Of a DNA stretch of 64,000 nt, positions 45,042-56,453 are shown in pieces; positions within the stretch are counted from its first letter, which is position 1, and each line of letters starts with the position of its first letter. Made by a program: the position numbers and the translations under genes. Where the stretch lies: contig OX465281.1 of assembly GCA_949987705.1 (NCBI GenBank), forward strand, positions 84,286,543 to 84,350,542, read 5' to 3'. The notes below the pieces were generated by a model that was not told the DNA's origin, did not search any database, and saw only the letters and a list, made by a program, of their open reading frames with translations. The DNA comes from Thereva unica. Its lineage: Eukaryota; Arthropoda; Insecta; Diptera; Therevidae.

Positions 45042-45486
45042 AGATTAGTGCTCGTTAGTTAATCAGTGGGGACCGCATTTGGAAGGATGAAAAGGCAATT
45101 CGACGGGTGACAAAAAAAGGTTTCAACACTGCTGCAGTTATTAATCACATACGCACGTCGAAATTGTCAACCTCTCACGTGGCGCTAAATGCCTTTTATA
45201 GGCCAATCCACATGCGATCACATGCTGTAAAGGTCCCTTTTTTCGGTACTAACTCGAAACTACTAGTAGTACAGTAAAGATGTAATATTGATGCGCCAAA
45301 AATTCTTGGAAGGATGATTTTTCATAAATCGTTAATGGAGCATAAAAGAAGCTTAATTCTAAATTTGAGGGAAATTTCGAGTGGACGTTTTTTGGAAAAC
45401 TCAAAAAGTTTTTGAAAAGCGTTTTTCTCTGAATCTACGCATTTTAGAGAAAAGTTGTTTCAACAAAAAATGTAGAGGACATTAAA

Positions 45487-45525
45487 GTATAAAGGGTTAC
45501 ACCTAAGCTTGATTTTTTCATATAA
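45487..45525 (+). mobile_element. Probable Jockey-type LINE or SINE 3' tail relic
   Basis: TAAAGGGTTACACCTAAGCT, then CATATAAAAAAAAA, resembles the shared LINE/SINE 3' terminus (AAAGGGTGACTCCTGAGCTT ... CACATAAAA). It is short and diverged, so the call is tentative. Confidence 0.4.
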
Positions 45526-47240
45526 AAAAAAAGTCATCAATCTGTTTGTGCCTTTAAAGTTTTCGTTGAGGCCATACACTTGTATTAACAACCTGCTATA
45601 CTAACCTGTCGGGCCGTGGCTGTGGACCTCGCCTGCCGGCGGCCTGTAAGAGAATCCAGGTCTTTAGCACTTTTACACTGTTTCTTAAGGGAAAAAAATT
45701 ACATGATATTTGTGGCAATCCCCCTCTCCGCCACGTGAGATTTGGTGCGATTCTGCTCACCTCACGTAATTAATAGACGACCCCTGAGCTAAGCTGGTGG
45801 CCACGGTACCAAAATATAAAAATAAAGTAAAATCACACAGCTAGATCCGTAAGTATGCTGTAAATTGAACTGTTGTTAAACCGTAACATTTTGTTTGCTA
45901 TTTAATGAAAATTTGTTCACGAAAAATATATTACTATAAATTTTTAAATGAAATGTTTTTAAAATATTAAAAAAATATTTAAAGCTTAAATTCAACATTG
46001 ACATTGGTTTGATAAAAATCTAAAATTACCACAAAAATCTGCATTTGAATGAAAATTTCAAGTATTAAGTGTGAGTGACGGAACGGTACGGTGACATCAG
46101 CTTTTGTTTACGCGAATTGATATTGATTTTTTAGCGCGATTTTATAAAAATTTTTGCGTTCAAATTGTCAAGAAGAAGTCCAATGTCTACTATAAAATCT
46201 TGAAAATGGTTTCAATTAGATAAAGTGTAAAATAACGATCAAGCGTTTTTATGGTGATTTTATCAATAATTAAAACAATTTGCCGACAACAAAATGATAA
46301 ATTTTACTCTCTTTTTGGATGTAGTAAAATCTTTACGCTGATACGGAAAATATGGCTGAAAATCGTTAATAAATTTTAACGATTTTGTCATAGTTTTGAA
46401 TCTATTTTTATTAGGGTCAAATATTATCAGGAATTCGCTATAAATTTTTTTGTTAAGAAAACAACAAAAATATCTTAAGACAGGTTTTCAATAGCGTGAT
46501 CTCACCACAAATATTTGTTTGCTTGTATTTTCACGGGGGAAGAAAAAGTAAACAAAACAAATTGAAAAAGCAAGCAAATAACCCCACCTAGAATCCGAAG
46601 GGGTTTTAAACAACTTTTATGCAGCACATAATTTTTCGTACCGTAATTATTTTATGAAAATTTTACAGCCGTCAAAAGTAAAGATTTTATTAACAAGTTT
46701 CCTCTACGTTCATGGTAGTTGCTCCTCTTTTACAGTTAAGAATGAGCAGCTTTAAAGCCGGTTATCTGGAATGCAGCCAATTAAACGAGTACAGCCTGAG
46801 AGCACTATGATTAGTAATAGTAGATTCGTGATTGGATTGTTGATGATTTTCATGGCAGGATTTGTCCGTCAGATACATGGATTAACTGCGCCTTTACTGA
46901 ATACCGGTTGTATGGCAATCTTCTTTCTACAGAAAATTACCTTCAATTTGTTGTAAGGTTGATGGCGATTTTATGTACAAAATGTTTTTGCCAATTAAGT
47001 GTAGACTTTCCAAAGCAGGATATGTTTTTTATGGAGTACATATTTTTACTTCTAATTTAGAGAATGTACTCTGAAACATATTTAGAAATGCGATTCCGTT
47101 TTACGTTTATAAATAATCATTATATTGTCTTTAGGTTAAATCTTTAGGCAAAAAACAGACTTTGCACTATAATGGTAACAAACGGAAATAAGCAACAGCG
47201 AGGGGCAGATCCCATAAAGAAGATTTAACACAAACCTTGC
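45526..47240. other. AT-rich gene-free DNA with one exon-like open frame
   Basis: Mostly AT-rich without elements. The plus frame 46771-46956 contains an ATG (46807) followed by a signal-peptide-like stretch (FVIGLLMIFMAGF) and a GTAAGG donor-like site at 46951. It could be a first coding exon of a secreted protein, but nothing confirms it. Confidence 0.3.
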
Positions 47241-47244
47241 GCAC

Positions 47245-47395
47245 TTTTTTTTTTATATGACAGACTAGAGGCTTAGGGAAAGTCCCTTTGTACTGTCGAC
47301 AATCTATATTTTTTTCGTATAGAATGTCGAACAGCAGCTCTAGCCGGAAGAGATAGAAGAGAGCGAGTAGAGAAGGAAGGAACTGTCACAATCTA
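47245..47395 (-). mobile_element. SINE 3' fragment, opposite strand
   Basis: The reverse complement reads TGTGACAGTTCCTTCCTTCT, CTCTCTTCTATCTCTTCCGG, GCTGTTCGACATT, ATATAGATTGTCGACAGTAC, AAAGGGACTTTCCCTAAGCC, TCTAGTCTGTCATATAAAA, and an A run. It aligns to the last 150 bases of the 31 kb SINE. Its AGTACAAAGGG is closer to the LINE tail than the other SINE copies are. Confidence 0.8.
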
Positions 47396-47629
47396 GCAAG
47401 TCAGTTCGCGTAAGCGATTACTTGGGTTATTATGGAATCTGGTGCTCATTGTCAGCTGTAACTCTGTATTCTTCAGAGTGCAATCAATCTGCACAAATCC
47501 ATCCAATAATTGCCAACAGGAAACAAAAAATACATATGGTGATAAAAAATTCTAAAAAAGATAGCGTTTTTTTTTTGAATTTGGAGTACTATCTCATTTC
47601 ATGTCAAACCGAACGCTAAATTATAATTG

Positions 47630-47990
47630 ATCATCCCGATTTTTAATACGCTGTTATTAGCATCATTTGCAACTATGTAATAAAATCTTGGAAGTTAAAT
47701 TTGCCCACTGGTTTCCGATTGAGCTGAAATTTTGCATACATGTTTAGTTTGGATGACAATGCAATCTGACTATTATGTAAAAATTCTAGATGGCGGCCGA
47801 TTTTTGCAAATGTGCTCGGCGGCCCCCTGACATGTGTATCAAATGAAAAGTTATGACAGGTAGAATACAATTAGCTGTGTGGCGTCATTCCAAACTCAAA
47901 ATGGCGGCTAACTCAAAATTGCGGAAGACTTATAGCAGACTAAAAAGTAAAAAGTATACCGATCAACTTCAAATTTTACATGCATTCGCA
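47630..47990 (+). repeat. Dispersed repeat, same family as 10.07 kb
   Basis: It shares TTTCCGATTGAGCTGAAATT and TTAGTTTGGATGACAATGCA with 10.14-10.20 kb. It continues with GATGGCGGCCGATTTTTG, ATCAAATGAAAAGTTATGAC, GGCGTCATTCCAAACTCAAA and ATGGCGGC phrases, which the 15.6 kb copy also shows in decayed form. It is non-coding. Confidence 0.65.
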
Positions 47991-48074
47991 TAATTTCAAC
48001 TCAACACAGGTAACAGAGCTGAGCCGAGCTAAGTCGACCCTAACTAAATTCAACTCCCATCTATGTACATGTAG

Positions 48075-50250
48075 GGTAGACCGGGGACGGTTGAACCATT
48101 TTCGACAAAATCGTTCTCCGCAACAAAATTTTTACCTCTGAGTATTTGACAGTATATCGTATCGTAATTAAACCTTAGATATCAGACTACAAATGGGTGA
48201 CCTTATAATGACATTATCTGCATTACAAAACCATCTGGAAGAATTTTAACAAATCGGGGGAAAATTTTTCAATCAACCCCATGGCTGGGGCGGTTGTAAC
48301 AGTGATTGGGGTCAGTTGTAACACCAGAAAATGGGAAGGAATTATGTCATTACTTAGGTATTTATTAATTTAAAATTATAAATTGATCATTCATCGATAT
48401 TATTAATTATGAATAAAAAAATAGCTTCTTTGCGAAAAAATAAATCTGATAATAATAATTAAAATCTAATTAATAACAGATAAGTAATTTGATTCACAAT
48501 TGTGACACAAATAAGAAGGATCACCCACATGCTTCGTGGGCCAACATTCGACATCCAATGCATTGCACCCAATCGTCTCCCGGCCTACTATACTACTCCC
48601 ATAACTTTCAATGCAGGCCAAGCAATAATATTCGTCCTCTTCATGGTCATCTGAAAACATTTTGTCCTTTTTGGTTTTATCTTTGGCTTTCGAATATTTT
48701 GATTTTTTGTTTATATTGATTTTAATTCTTTTTTCGATCTCTTTCCTGTTTCTTTTCTTGTTGCATCTTTTTCCGGCGTATCTGTATATATTGTAGATGG
48801 TATCTTTTTCCCTTCTTGGCGTCTATTTGGGTGGTGCCTTCGGGTAAGGTTTTACTATTTCAGGTGAAAAGGCTTCAGTGCTCGTAGATGCTTACGGCGA
48901 ATCTTTTCGACTATCTGCATTTCTTTCGTTTGCATGGGTTGGGGGGGCTAGAGAAGACTGAACAGGCTTTAAGATTGGATTTACTTAAGCAACTTCTAAC
49001 ATCTGAATTGAACATGATTTGTTATTAAATTCGCAAATTGCATCATTCATATTTGGCGTGTGTTCATCATCGTCTGCATCGAAATTTGTCTGTTGATGCA
49101 AAATAGAAGTCGGCGAAGGATTATCGTTTTCTTGTTCAGTATTCATTTCAAATGTATTTGCGAGCAAATTATTGTCATCCATCGGATTGGCTTCATTCGG
49201 ATTTAACTAGTCGATCAGTGACAAAAGAAGGCGCAAAATCAAGATCAGTAAATATGTTGCGATTAAATGGATAAATACCAATTTTCTTAAAGCCAGACTG
49301 AATATTGGCCAGAGTGAGAGCTAATTGCATAGCAGTAGCGACAATACCAGGTATGTCATATATGCTCATTGTTTTACCAGGGTGGTTCCGCATCCAAGCA
49401 TCACACTGCGAATTTTTAAATGGTCCTTATACTGATCGATCAAATAGTTGTAACTTGTGCGAGCAGTGTGGCGGAAACGAGAGTAATATGATTCTGTTAT
49501 TTTTGCAGAAATCCAGAGCATTTATATGAATGTGAGAGGAATGGTTGTCTAACACAAGTAATATTTTATGTGCAGTTGAGCAGTTTGTGTGTTTTTGAAA
49601 ATGTTGCAAAAATAATAAATAACCATCGTCTTGCATCCAACCCGAAGGGTTTGCTGTTCCTATTGTGCCCAATGGTCCGTCTCTTATGAAATTATCCTGG
49701 TATCGAACACGTGGGAATACAAAGAGAGGAGGTATCACGTTTCCCAAAGCGTTCGCAGCGAAAGCTATTGTGACGAGTGTACCCCGCTCCGCTGAAGTTA
49801 CCGATCCAACCTGGCGAGAACCACGTCTGGCTACCACTCTAGAAGGAGACAGTAGTCGGACAGTAGTTACCCCCGTTTCGCCCACATTATAAATATTTTG
49901 TGGCTCGAAATTATCGCGGTCCATAACTTTTTGCAAATTATCGTAGAACGCATCAACATTCGTCCTATTAGAACTAGTTACTCTTGACAAGCTAGTGGCT
50001 TGGGCAGCTCTAATAGAAAGTTCTGGATTTCTATTCATAAATGCTCTAAACCAATCCTCTACTTCATATGCTTGTACATACTGAGATATATCACTCTGCC
50101 CTTTAGTAGTTTTTCTTACACGTTTTCTCGGCATCTGAAATACAAAACACAACTTCAACCTTTTCGAAAAACATGGGGTCGGTTGTAATGGGGTCGAATG
50201 AAAAGTTTCAACCGACCCCGAAAAAATGTTACAACCGTACCCGAGACATC
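48075..50250 (-). mobile_element. Pogo/Tigger-like DNA transposon, about 2.2 kb, inactive
   Basis: A transposase pseudogene on the minus strand is enclosed by related outer sequences: GACCGGGGACGGTTGAACC on the left (48079-48097) and, reversed, ACAACCGTACCCGAGAC on the right (50231-50247). Further copies of GGTTGTAAC/GGTCGGTTG phrases lie just inside both ends (48295-48325, 50170-50215). The ends are imperfect, so the boundaries are approximate. A TA target duplication could not be confirmed. Confidence 0.7.
48475..50134 (-). pseudogene. Pogo/Jerky-type transposase (DDE superfamily) pseudogene
   Basis: ATG at 50134 opens MPRKRVRKTTKGQ, the usual start of this family. The psq and CENP-B helix-turn-helix domains that should follow are missing; the text goes straight to DWFRAFMNRNPELSIRAAQA. 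The catalytic core has YNVGETG where relatives have YNVDETG (first Asp lost). It then shows FPRVRYQDNF, LVLDNHSSH (second Asp) and PPHCSHKLQLFDRSV (third Asp). A TAA at 49429-49427 replaces the Tyr of VYGPFK; the frame continues through FKKIGIYPFN. A frameshift follows near 49190, and a cysteine-rich end (YYCLACIESYG ... YLCHNC) at 48630-48485. It cannot be active. Confidence 0.9.
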
Positions 50251-50829
50251 TTTTAGAAAATTCTTCGTCATAACTTCCAAAATATTCCATTCAGTTAAAA
50301 AAGAATTAAGCCTATTTTAAGGTAATAGCCAATGTTTTTACGTTAAAACCTATAATGGCCGCACCTGGTATATTTTTGGATTAAAAAATTTGTATTTTTG
50401 GTAACCCCATTATACATATATTTTAATGAATAAGGCAGAAATCTACGCAGAATACTTCCACCTATCTAAAACTGTACTAAGGTTTCAACACACCAACTTC
50501 CACAGTTATTAGTCTTTTTTTTTACTAAAATTTCAACTTCAACCACCTTTTTATCCAAAAAATACATAGTTAACCAATATTTTGGAAAGCTTGGACAATT
50601 GAATAATGTCCGCTTGGAGCTTTGAATAATGTCCGACAACTTTTAAAAAGAAAAACGTGAACTCGGATGGAGAAAATCAAATTACAAAGTTGTAGGTATT
50701 CAAAGAACGGTTCGATTGATGTATATTGAATTATCGCAGTGGTACATTTTCAGCCGATTTTGACAAATGAACAAGATTTATTTAGGATATTTTCTCCCAT
50801 TTATGTCGATTACATGACCTCCATTCGAT

Positions 50830-51545
50830 ACGCAAACAGCAACTTATAGCAGCTTCTTCGGCTGGTATGTAAGCTTTCAATTCGTCAATGGTCTTGCTGT
50901 AATAAACTTGACCTTTGCCAGAACTTCATCGTAGTGGCTGCGGTGTGGTCATCTTGTTGAAAAAAGGTTCGTCAGACCTTTTTCACCCGTTTTCGGACCC
51001 ACAAAGTGCACGTTAGTGTGCACCGTCGACGGTTTCTCGAAATTTAAAGAAAAATGGTCCATTGACGGGTTTTGAGCACACTTAGGCCCAAACAGTATTT
51101 TCTCAAGGTGCAGTGGTGTTTCATGTCATGAATGACGTGTGCGTTCTCTGTTCCTCAGTTTTGTTTATTGACTCCACCAGAGAGTGTAAAATGAGCTTCG
51201 TCCGTCATCGCATCGATCATTCTTGCGACGTCATTTCCATATTGCAAGCTGTTTGTATGGGAAGAGATGAAGATCTTGCTTCATAATCCTCCCTAGCGGC
51301 GTTTCACTCACGTTTAGCGGTGATACGGCACAATTGGATTATCGGCAACACTCTCTATTACCGCGAATGGGACGCTGGCGAGTCATTACAGACGCACAGT
51401 CTTCACGATTGTTTTCAATGTAAAACGCATTTTTTCGGTGCGAATAGACTCATAGTTAAAATGGCACTGAATGGCGTTTCAGAATCGGGCACTTTTGCCG
51501 AAATCGATCTAGTCGGCGATGAGATGTAAAATCTTCAATCAAATT
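50830..51545 (-). pseudogene. Mariner/Tc1-group transposase relic
   Basis: Minus strand, shifted frames: MRFTLKTIVKTVRL near 51440, LGRIMKQDLHLFPYK (51290-51245), MTDEAHFTLSGGVNKQN (51208-51155, relatives have SDEAHFHL.G.VNKQN), ENAHVIHDM, and IDELKAYIPAEEAAIS near the C-terminus (50900-50850). The DEAHF block holds a catalytic Asp. Stops and frame changes are frequent, and no inverted termini are recognised. A 20-base direct repeat containing TTGAATAATGTCCG lies at 50603-50640. Confidence 0.7.
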
Positions 51546-54050
51546 TAAGTAGAAATCAATAAATGAATCAAAAAATGCAAAAATATAAAATCAGCCGTGC
51601 ACCCTGTTTGAGCTATAGGCGCCCCCCTTGTGGGTCGCGCGCCCCGTTTGGAAACCGCTAAGTTATAGGCTAGGGCACAAAACAAAGGAAATGAAAAAAA
51701 GCGTTACAAAGCATGCTAAAAATGTCCCCCAAAAACATATCACTTAATAATGAAAAAACAGACTTTCCGATCATGCCTTTCATTATTAATATGTTTTTAG
51801 GGCATTGGAAACTTTTTAAAGACATAAATTCGTGTCTTCTGAAGACCATAAATATCGATATGGATTTTTCTATACTTAATCTTATCAGGACTTTTCTGCA
51901 TAAACTCCTCTATACTAATTGGAGCATCTACTCAATGATGCACTGGGCTTAAGGAGCATTTACACAACTAAAAGTACTTGGCTTTTCTTTGTTTGAAAAT
52001 GTTTACTATCCAGTTTAGCTGCAACGAAGCCACAGCGAGCAAGGTGGTGTGAAGCTTACCCAGATCAACCCTGTCGTATGTACCTACCCGCTTTTTTGTG
52101 GTCGACTTTTTTAAAAGTACTAAAGGGCAAAAGTACTATTCCTATCTTAATGTCAATTGATTGGACTAGAACAACGGCAAATTGAACTTATTCCGCAAAA
52201 AACTAGCCAACGCTCTCTTCCAAGACTCGGGCAAATTTCTAACCATGGAAATGTTAATCCAGCAGCTCCAGGGAAGATCTGCTCGATTTAGAGTAGAGCT
52301 CCCATACCAGGCTCTCCACCGACCAATCCAGCAGGACATTTCTTGCCCATCCGTCAGATCAAGAATCATGGAGGAAGCCGATGCGTTACTACTAAGCAGA
52401 TTTAGAATGTTTGTTACTTTAAAGATGTCACATTTCATGGTCCTTCCTTTTATTCTATTAATCCCTTTAGTCTCCTTTATACCAGAAGTTGGATATTAGG
52501 CCTTTTATTCTTAACCTCAACCATTGTGTTTTTATTGCCTTTTCCTCTTTTCTGAGAGCTGCACTTAACCTGTTGTGGTCTACCAGATATTTGATTTCAT
52601 CAGTTCCAGTAAACTTCGTCAACTCCACAGATTTCCTTCTAAAATTTTTCTTGCCTTTATCTGACCACCCGCATGTGTAGTTTCTTGTAAATTATCGTAA
52701 ATTTCATTTGTTTTCTTTAAAAATTACAAGTGACAAGAACTTTTGACCTGTGAAAGAGGCTGCAGACTCTTACACCAGCTAAAACTCGAGAAAGTTCTTG
52801 GAAGGGGGGAAGGGAAAATGTCCTCGTGTTTTATTACATGAGGCAAAGGCATGCTTTTTCTTCCGTGGCATGAGAGCAGATCTAATAAAACATACAATTG
52901 CACAGGCTCAATAGATGATAACAAAACGCAATCATGTTACAAAATTAACAAAAACAAAGATGGCAATCAATCTACTCCTTGTAATAAGGTCCCCGCCACA
53001 GAAAAATGCCATCAACGAAACCCGTTGCAAGGCATTCGCATTCCCACTTCGACTCTCATATCGTAACCAGTTTCGTTCTCGACTTGGGCCAGCCAGACTA
53101 TGTATACAAAAACTTGAATTCAATTCTCAACAATTTTAGAATTTCTCGCAAGTCTCTGGTACTTGCATCCAAGTTAGAAGACGAGGCAGCAATATTTTAC
53201 ATGTATACACGGACATAAATTAGAAACATTTTTCTTCTACAGGAAGATAGATATGACGCATTCTCCAACTGTTACGTGTACAGGCGATTTGACAATTGAA
53301 GAAGATAATGGAAACGTGATTTGGAAACACAATTATGAGACTTGCTCCTGAATAAATTTAATTGATTATTGTTGGTAAATCATTCTGATTTTTATCAACA
53401 AACAGTTTCTATGAAATAATGATAACCTATTCAGTTGACTTGAACGGTTGCCTTCTTACGTAGATTTAAAACGTGTCTCAAGAACCGAAAGCGATCGGGA
53501 AAATGTGATGTTCACTTTTGAAAGATTTAAATTTTCAGAAAAGATCATTTTTACAATGACAATAATAAATACCTATGCTTGTCTTACCAAGTCCTGATCT
53601 AACAATCGGAACACACCGAACACCTGTTTTGATGACAGGGACCACTTCTTATAGAACAAAAACAGAATTATCAAAAAATTTATTTAACTAAATTCTTTTT
53701 TATAATTTTGGAAATAGATTTGTCAATGATGTTAACAAGTCAACAAGGAATAATTTCAAACCAATACCATTGAAATTAGCGTTCTTAAAGCCATGAATTA
53801 TAGATTTATTGTATGACGTGAGATGGTTAGAAATTGTGTTACTGAGTTCAAGAACACACGCGGAGTGGTGAGTAGGATTGGTAAATGTATGTATTTTCTT
53901 CTTCCGTAGTATGTAGGATAATTACCTCCTCATAGGAATTAGTTAAGATCAGGACCAACCATTTACCAGAAGAGTTTGGTTGCGTGATAATTCGATATTA
54001 AGGCCCTCCACGGGTAGACTGATTTGCAATCCCAGTTGCATACGCAACTG
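51546..54050. other. Gene-free DNA with an unassigned open frame (52169-52499)
   Basis: The plus frame 52169-52499 follows an AG (TTGGACTAG) and reads LNLFRKKLANALFQDSGKFL, then LPYQALHRPIQQDISCPSVR and MEEADALLLSRFRMF. It looks mildly coding, without a family I recognise, and has no clear donor. Nothing else is supported in this stretch. Confidence 0.35.
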
Positions 54051-54054
54051 TTTC

Positions 54055-54244
54055 GTGAGTCAACGCCTAAAAATATTGAATTGAAAATATTGGATAAACA
54101 TAAATTCAAAAAAAGCGTCAAACGCCAACCATTGCAGATTAAGTTTAGTTATTTTAATGTGCAAGTGTTGATTCGCGTTTGTGACGTTTTTGAATTTTTT
54201 TTTGTCCAATATTTTCAATTCAATATTTTTAGTTTTTGACTCAC
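54055..54244. mobile_element. Palindromic hairpin MITE, 190 bp
   Basis: The arms GTGAGTCAA ... CTAAAAATATTGAATTGAAA, then ATATTGGA ... AATTCAAAAA ... AACG, mirror each other from 54055 to 54244, leaving only a short centre. The 28 bases at 54068-54095 and 54206-54233 are near-perfect complements. Open frames on both strands are by-products of the palindrome. Confidence 0.8.
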
Positions 54245-54648
54245 TTGTGACATTCACTGTAGTTTGAATTGGTTGCGTGCGATTGTTCTTGCCTGTCGCA
54301 AGCTATTTCGGTTGCGTGGTCACACTTCTACCTGTCAAAGTTTATTCAACAAAATCTTGGCGACTAAAAATTTGTAGGCAGAGAACACCGATTGATAAAA
54401 AATCAGTTGCGCTCGTGTGTGGACAAAGGTATCATTTTGGTTGCAAATCATGAGAAGACATGATTTTGAGTCGGTATAGAAGTCCTTTAGATTACCTTAG
54501 GGTTTTTGAAAAACAGCTGTTACTGTTTTTAATTTTCAAAAAAAAACAGCTGATAACAATTTTTTTACTGTTTTCGAGTTTTCTCTACTGTAGTTAGATG
54601 GTATCTAAATATAATTTAAAAAACACACATTGGCTATGCTGCGAGAAC

Positions 54649-55672
54649 TAGGGTTTATACAAAAACCGGCTATTTTCAAAGTCCGGTTTTCGATTTTTAG
54701 GTTTTGCCTAAAACCGAGTTCGAGCTCCAGATTAAGAGGCGATAAAGAATCAAAAAAGGTGTTTTTTTCGCTAAAAATGTTTTTTGGGTGAAAAGCGAAA
54801 ATAGTAGATTGTTATACAAGTAAAGAAAAGTGATAGTTTTCCAGTGAGTGTAAATATTTAATTCGCGAGCGAGCGTAGCGTGCTTTGACCAGGTTCTCCC
54901 GGTCTCGTTCACGTCGTTTTAGGTCTTCCAACTCGACAGGATTCTTGCGGATTTCAATCAAAGGCCTGTTTGGCTAGATTCTCGTGTTCGCGTCGCAAGG
55001 TGTTTCCTTCGCCTGTTTTGGCCATTTACATATATCCTTTCTTGACCAGCATAGTACTTCATTTGTAATTCTATCTTGCCAGCGGATTTATAGTATACGA
55101 ATGAAAATTTGTAAGCGGTCTGTGTTGAATTGCGTGACTTTCCATGTTCTGCAAACGTACAAAAGTACTGCCGTAATGTTGGAGTAGAACATCCGCAAAT
55201 TGGTGTTAATTGAGAACTCCGTCGATCTCCATATGCGGAACAGGCATGCATATCCGATTCTTGATTTATTTATTCTGGAACTTACGTCTTCTTTTGCACC
55301 ACCATTTTCGGTAATAATACCACCGAGGTAACAGAATTTATCTACCAATTCCACGTCTCGGTTATTCCGTGCTGTCCGTTTTTTTAGCTAATGGAAGAAA
55401 TATGACAGAAGATTTTGTCGAAACGGTATGTGAATTTCGTTAAAAGGAGAGTAGTGCTATTATAATCCCGTGTTTCTTCTTTCTTTAATCCTTGTTTTTA
55501 TAGTGTGTAATAAATTTCAATTAATTTCAGCTGCCAAACCTTTCGCCAGTACGTACAACTTGCTGAGTATATTTTTGTTAAATTTAAATGTCTATAAATT
55601 TAAAACCGCCTATTTTTCCGGTAAAACCGGGTTTCGAATCTCATAATTTTCTTTTAAAAACGGGTTACCCTA
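54649..55672. mobile_element. Probable non-autonomous hAT-like element, about 1.0 kb
   Basis: GCGAGAAC (54641-54648) and ACGAGAAC (55673-55680) form an eight-base flank, seven of eight matching. The element begins TAGGGTTTATAC and ends GGGTTACCCTA, with AAAACCGG/CCGGTTTT motifs near both ends. Eight-base duplications and such termini are typical of hAT elements. No hAT transposase is present; the interior includes a LINE fragment. Confidence 0.55.
54860..55354 (-). pseudogene. Non-LTR RT C-terminal fragment inside the hAT-like element
   Basis: The frame 55354-55088 reads ELVDKFCYLGGIITENGGAK, EDVSSRINKSR, RMFYSNITAVLLYVCRTW and DRLQIF, the post-RT region of RTE-like LINEs ('VD.F.YLGS.I...GG...D...RI.KA'). 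Text down to 54870 continues with the 'RR...H..R.....RQAL.WNP' region in other frames. Confidence 0.7.
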
Positions 55673-55806
55673 ACGAGAACAATGTCTGCTACATCTTGCT
55701 TTTAACTTCATTACCTAAAACTTGTTTTTGACTTTTTCGTTCATTTTCTGACACAAGGGCGTGGTGTTTTTTAATTTTTTAATATTTTTTTTTTATTTTA
55801 TGATTT

Positions 55807-56230
55807 TTATGAAAGCAATGACTTCTTCTTTGATCCATTAGCTGGATAAGCTGCTGTGGGTGCCGCTGGGTCTCGAACACTATTCACGATTCGTTTCCAT
55901 TCTTGCCGGTTTTTGGCGACGTCTCGAGTTTCGGAAACTGATAACCGTTGATTCTTGAGGTCACCCTCGATATTCTTCAGCCAGGTTTTCTTCGGTACTG
56001 ATCGCTGGATTCCCCAGCCTGAGGGACGGTCTCGCCAGAGAAGTTTACGTGGCAAGGGGTCATCATACATTCGGCAAACATGTCCAAACCACCGTAGTCG
56101 ACGTTTATGCATTTCTTCTTCGATCAGTGTCTGCCGATCGCATCTTTGTCTGACTGGCTCCTTTCGAAGGCGATCGCGTAGTGAGACACCGAGGATTCTC
56201 CTCAAGCATCGCATTTGGAAGACTTCGAGG
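55807..56230 (-). pseudogene. Non-LTR RT C-terminus, separate copy
   Basis: The open frame from 56214 reads MRCLRRILGVSLRDRLRKEP, then HKRRLRWFGHVCRMYDDPLP and KNRQEWKRIVNSV. This matches the 'CLRRI ... RRLRWFGHV.RM ... DR..WR..V' C-terminus of RTE/CR1-type LINE proteins. It is on the same strand as the 54.9 kb piece but in scrambled order, so it comes from another copy. Confidence 0.75.
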
Positions 56231-56453
56231 TAAAGGAATATAATTTTTATTAAGTGATTTTGTTGTACTTCTCATTATTATAGGACAATAGGAGAATTTC
56301 AGATACAGTTTTAATGCAAAAGTAAGGTTACTGAAGGTTTATTTATTCCAGCTAAATTTAGACAAGCCGCAAAAGTGATGCATGCATTAATTATTACATA
56401 GAGATGTGAGCGAATACTTCATTGACTCCCATTGGTCGAAAAGGAAAACGTCA

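Noticed and set aside
54024..54257. Plus and minus frames of 71 and 65 codons with matching peptides
   Set aside because: The similarity of the two peptides comes from the palindrome; both read the same inverted sequence.
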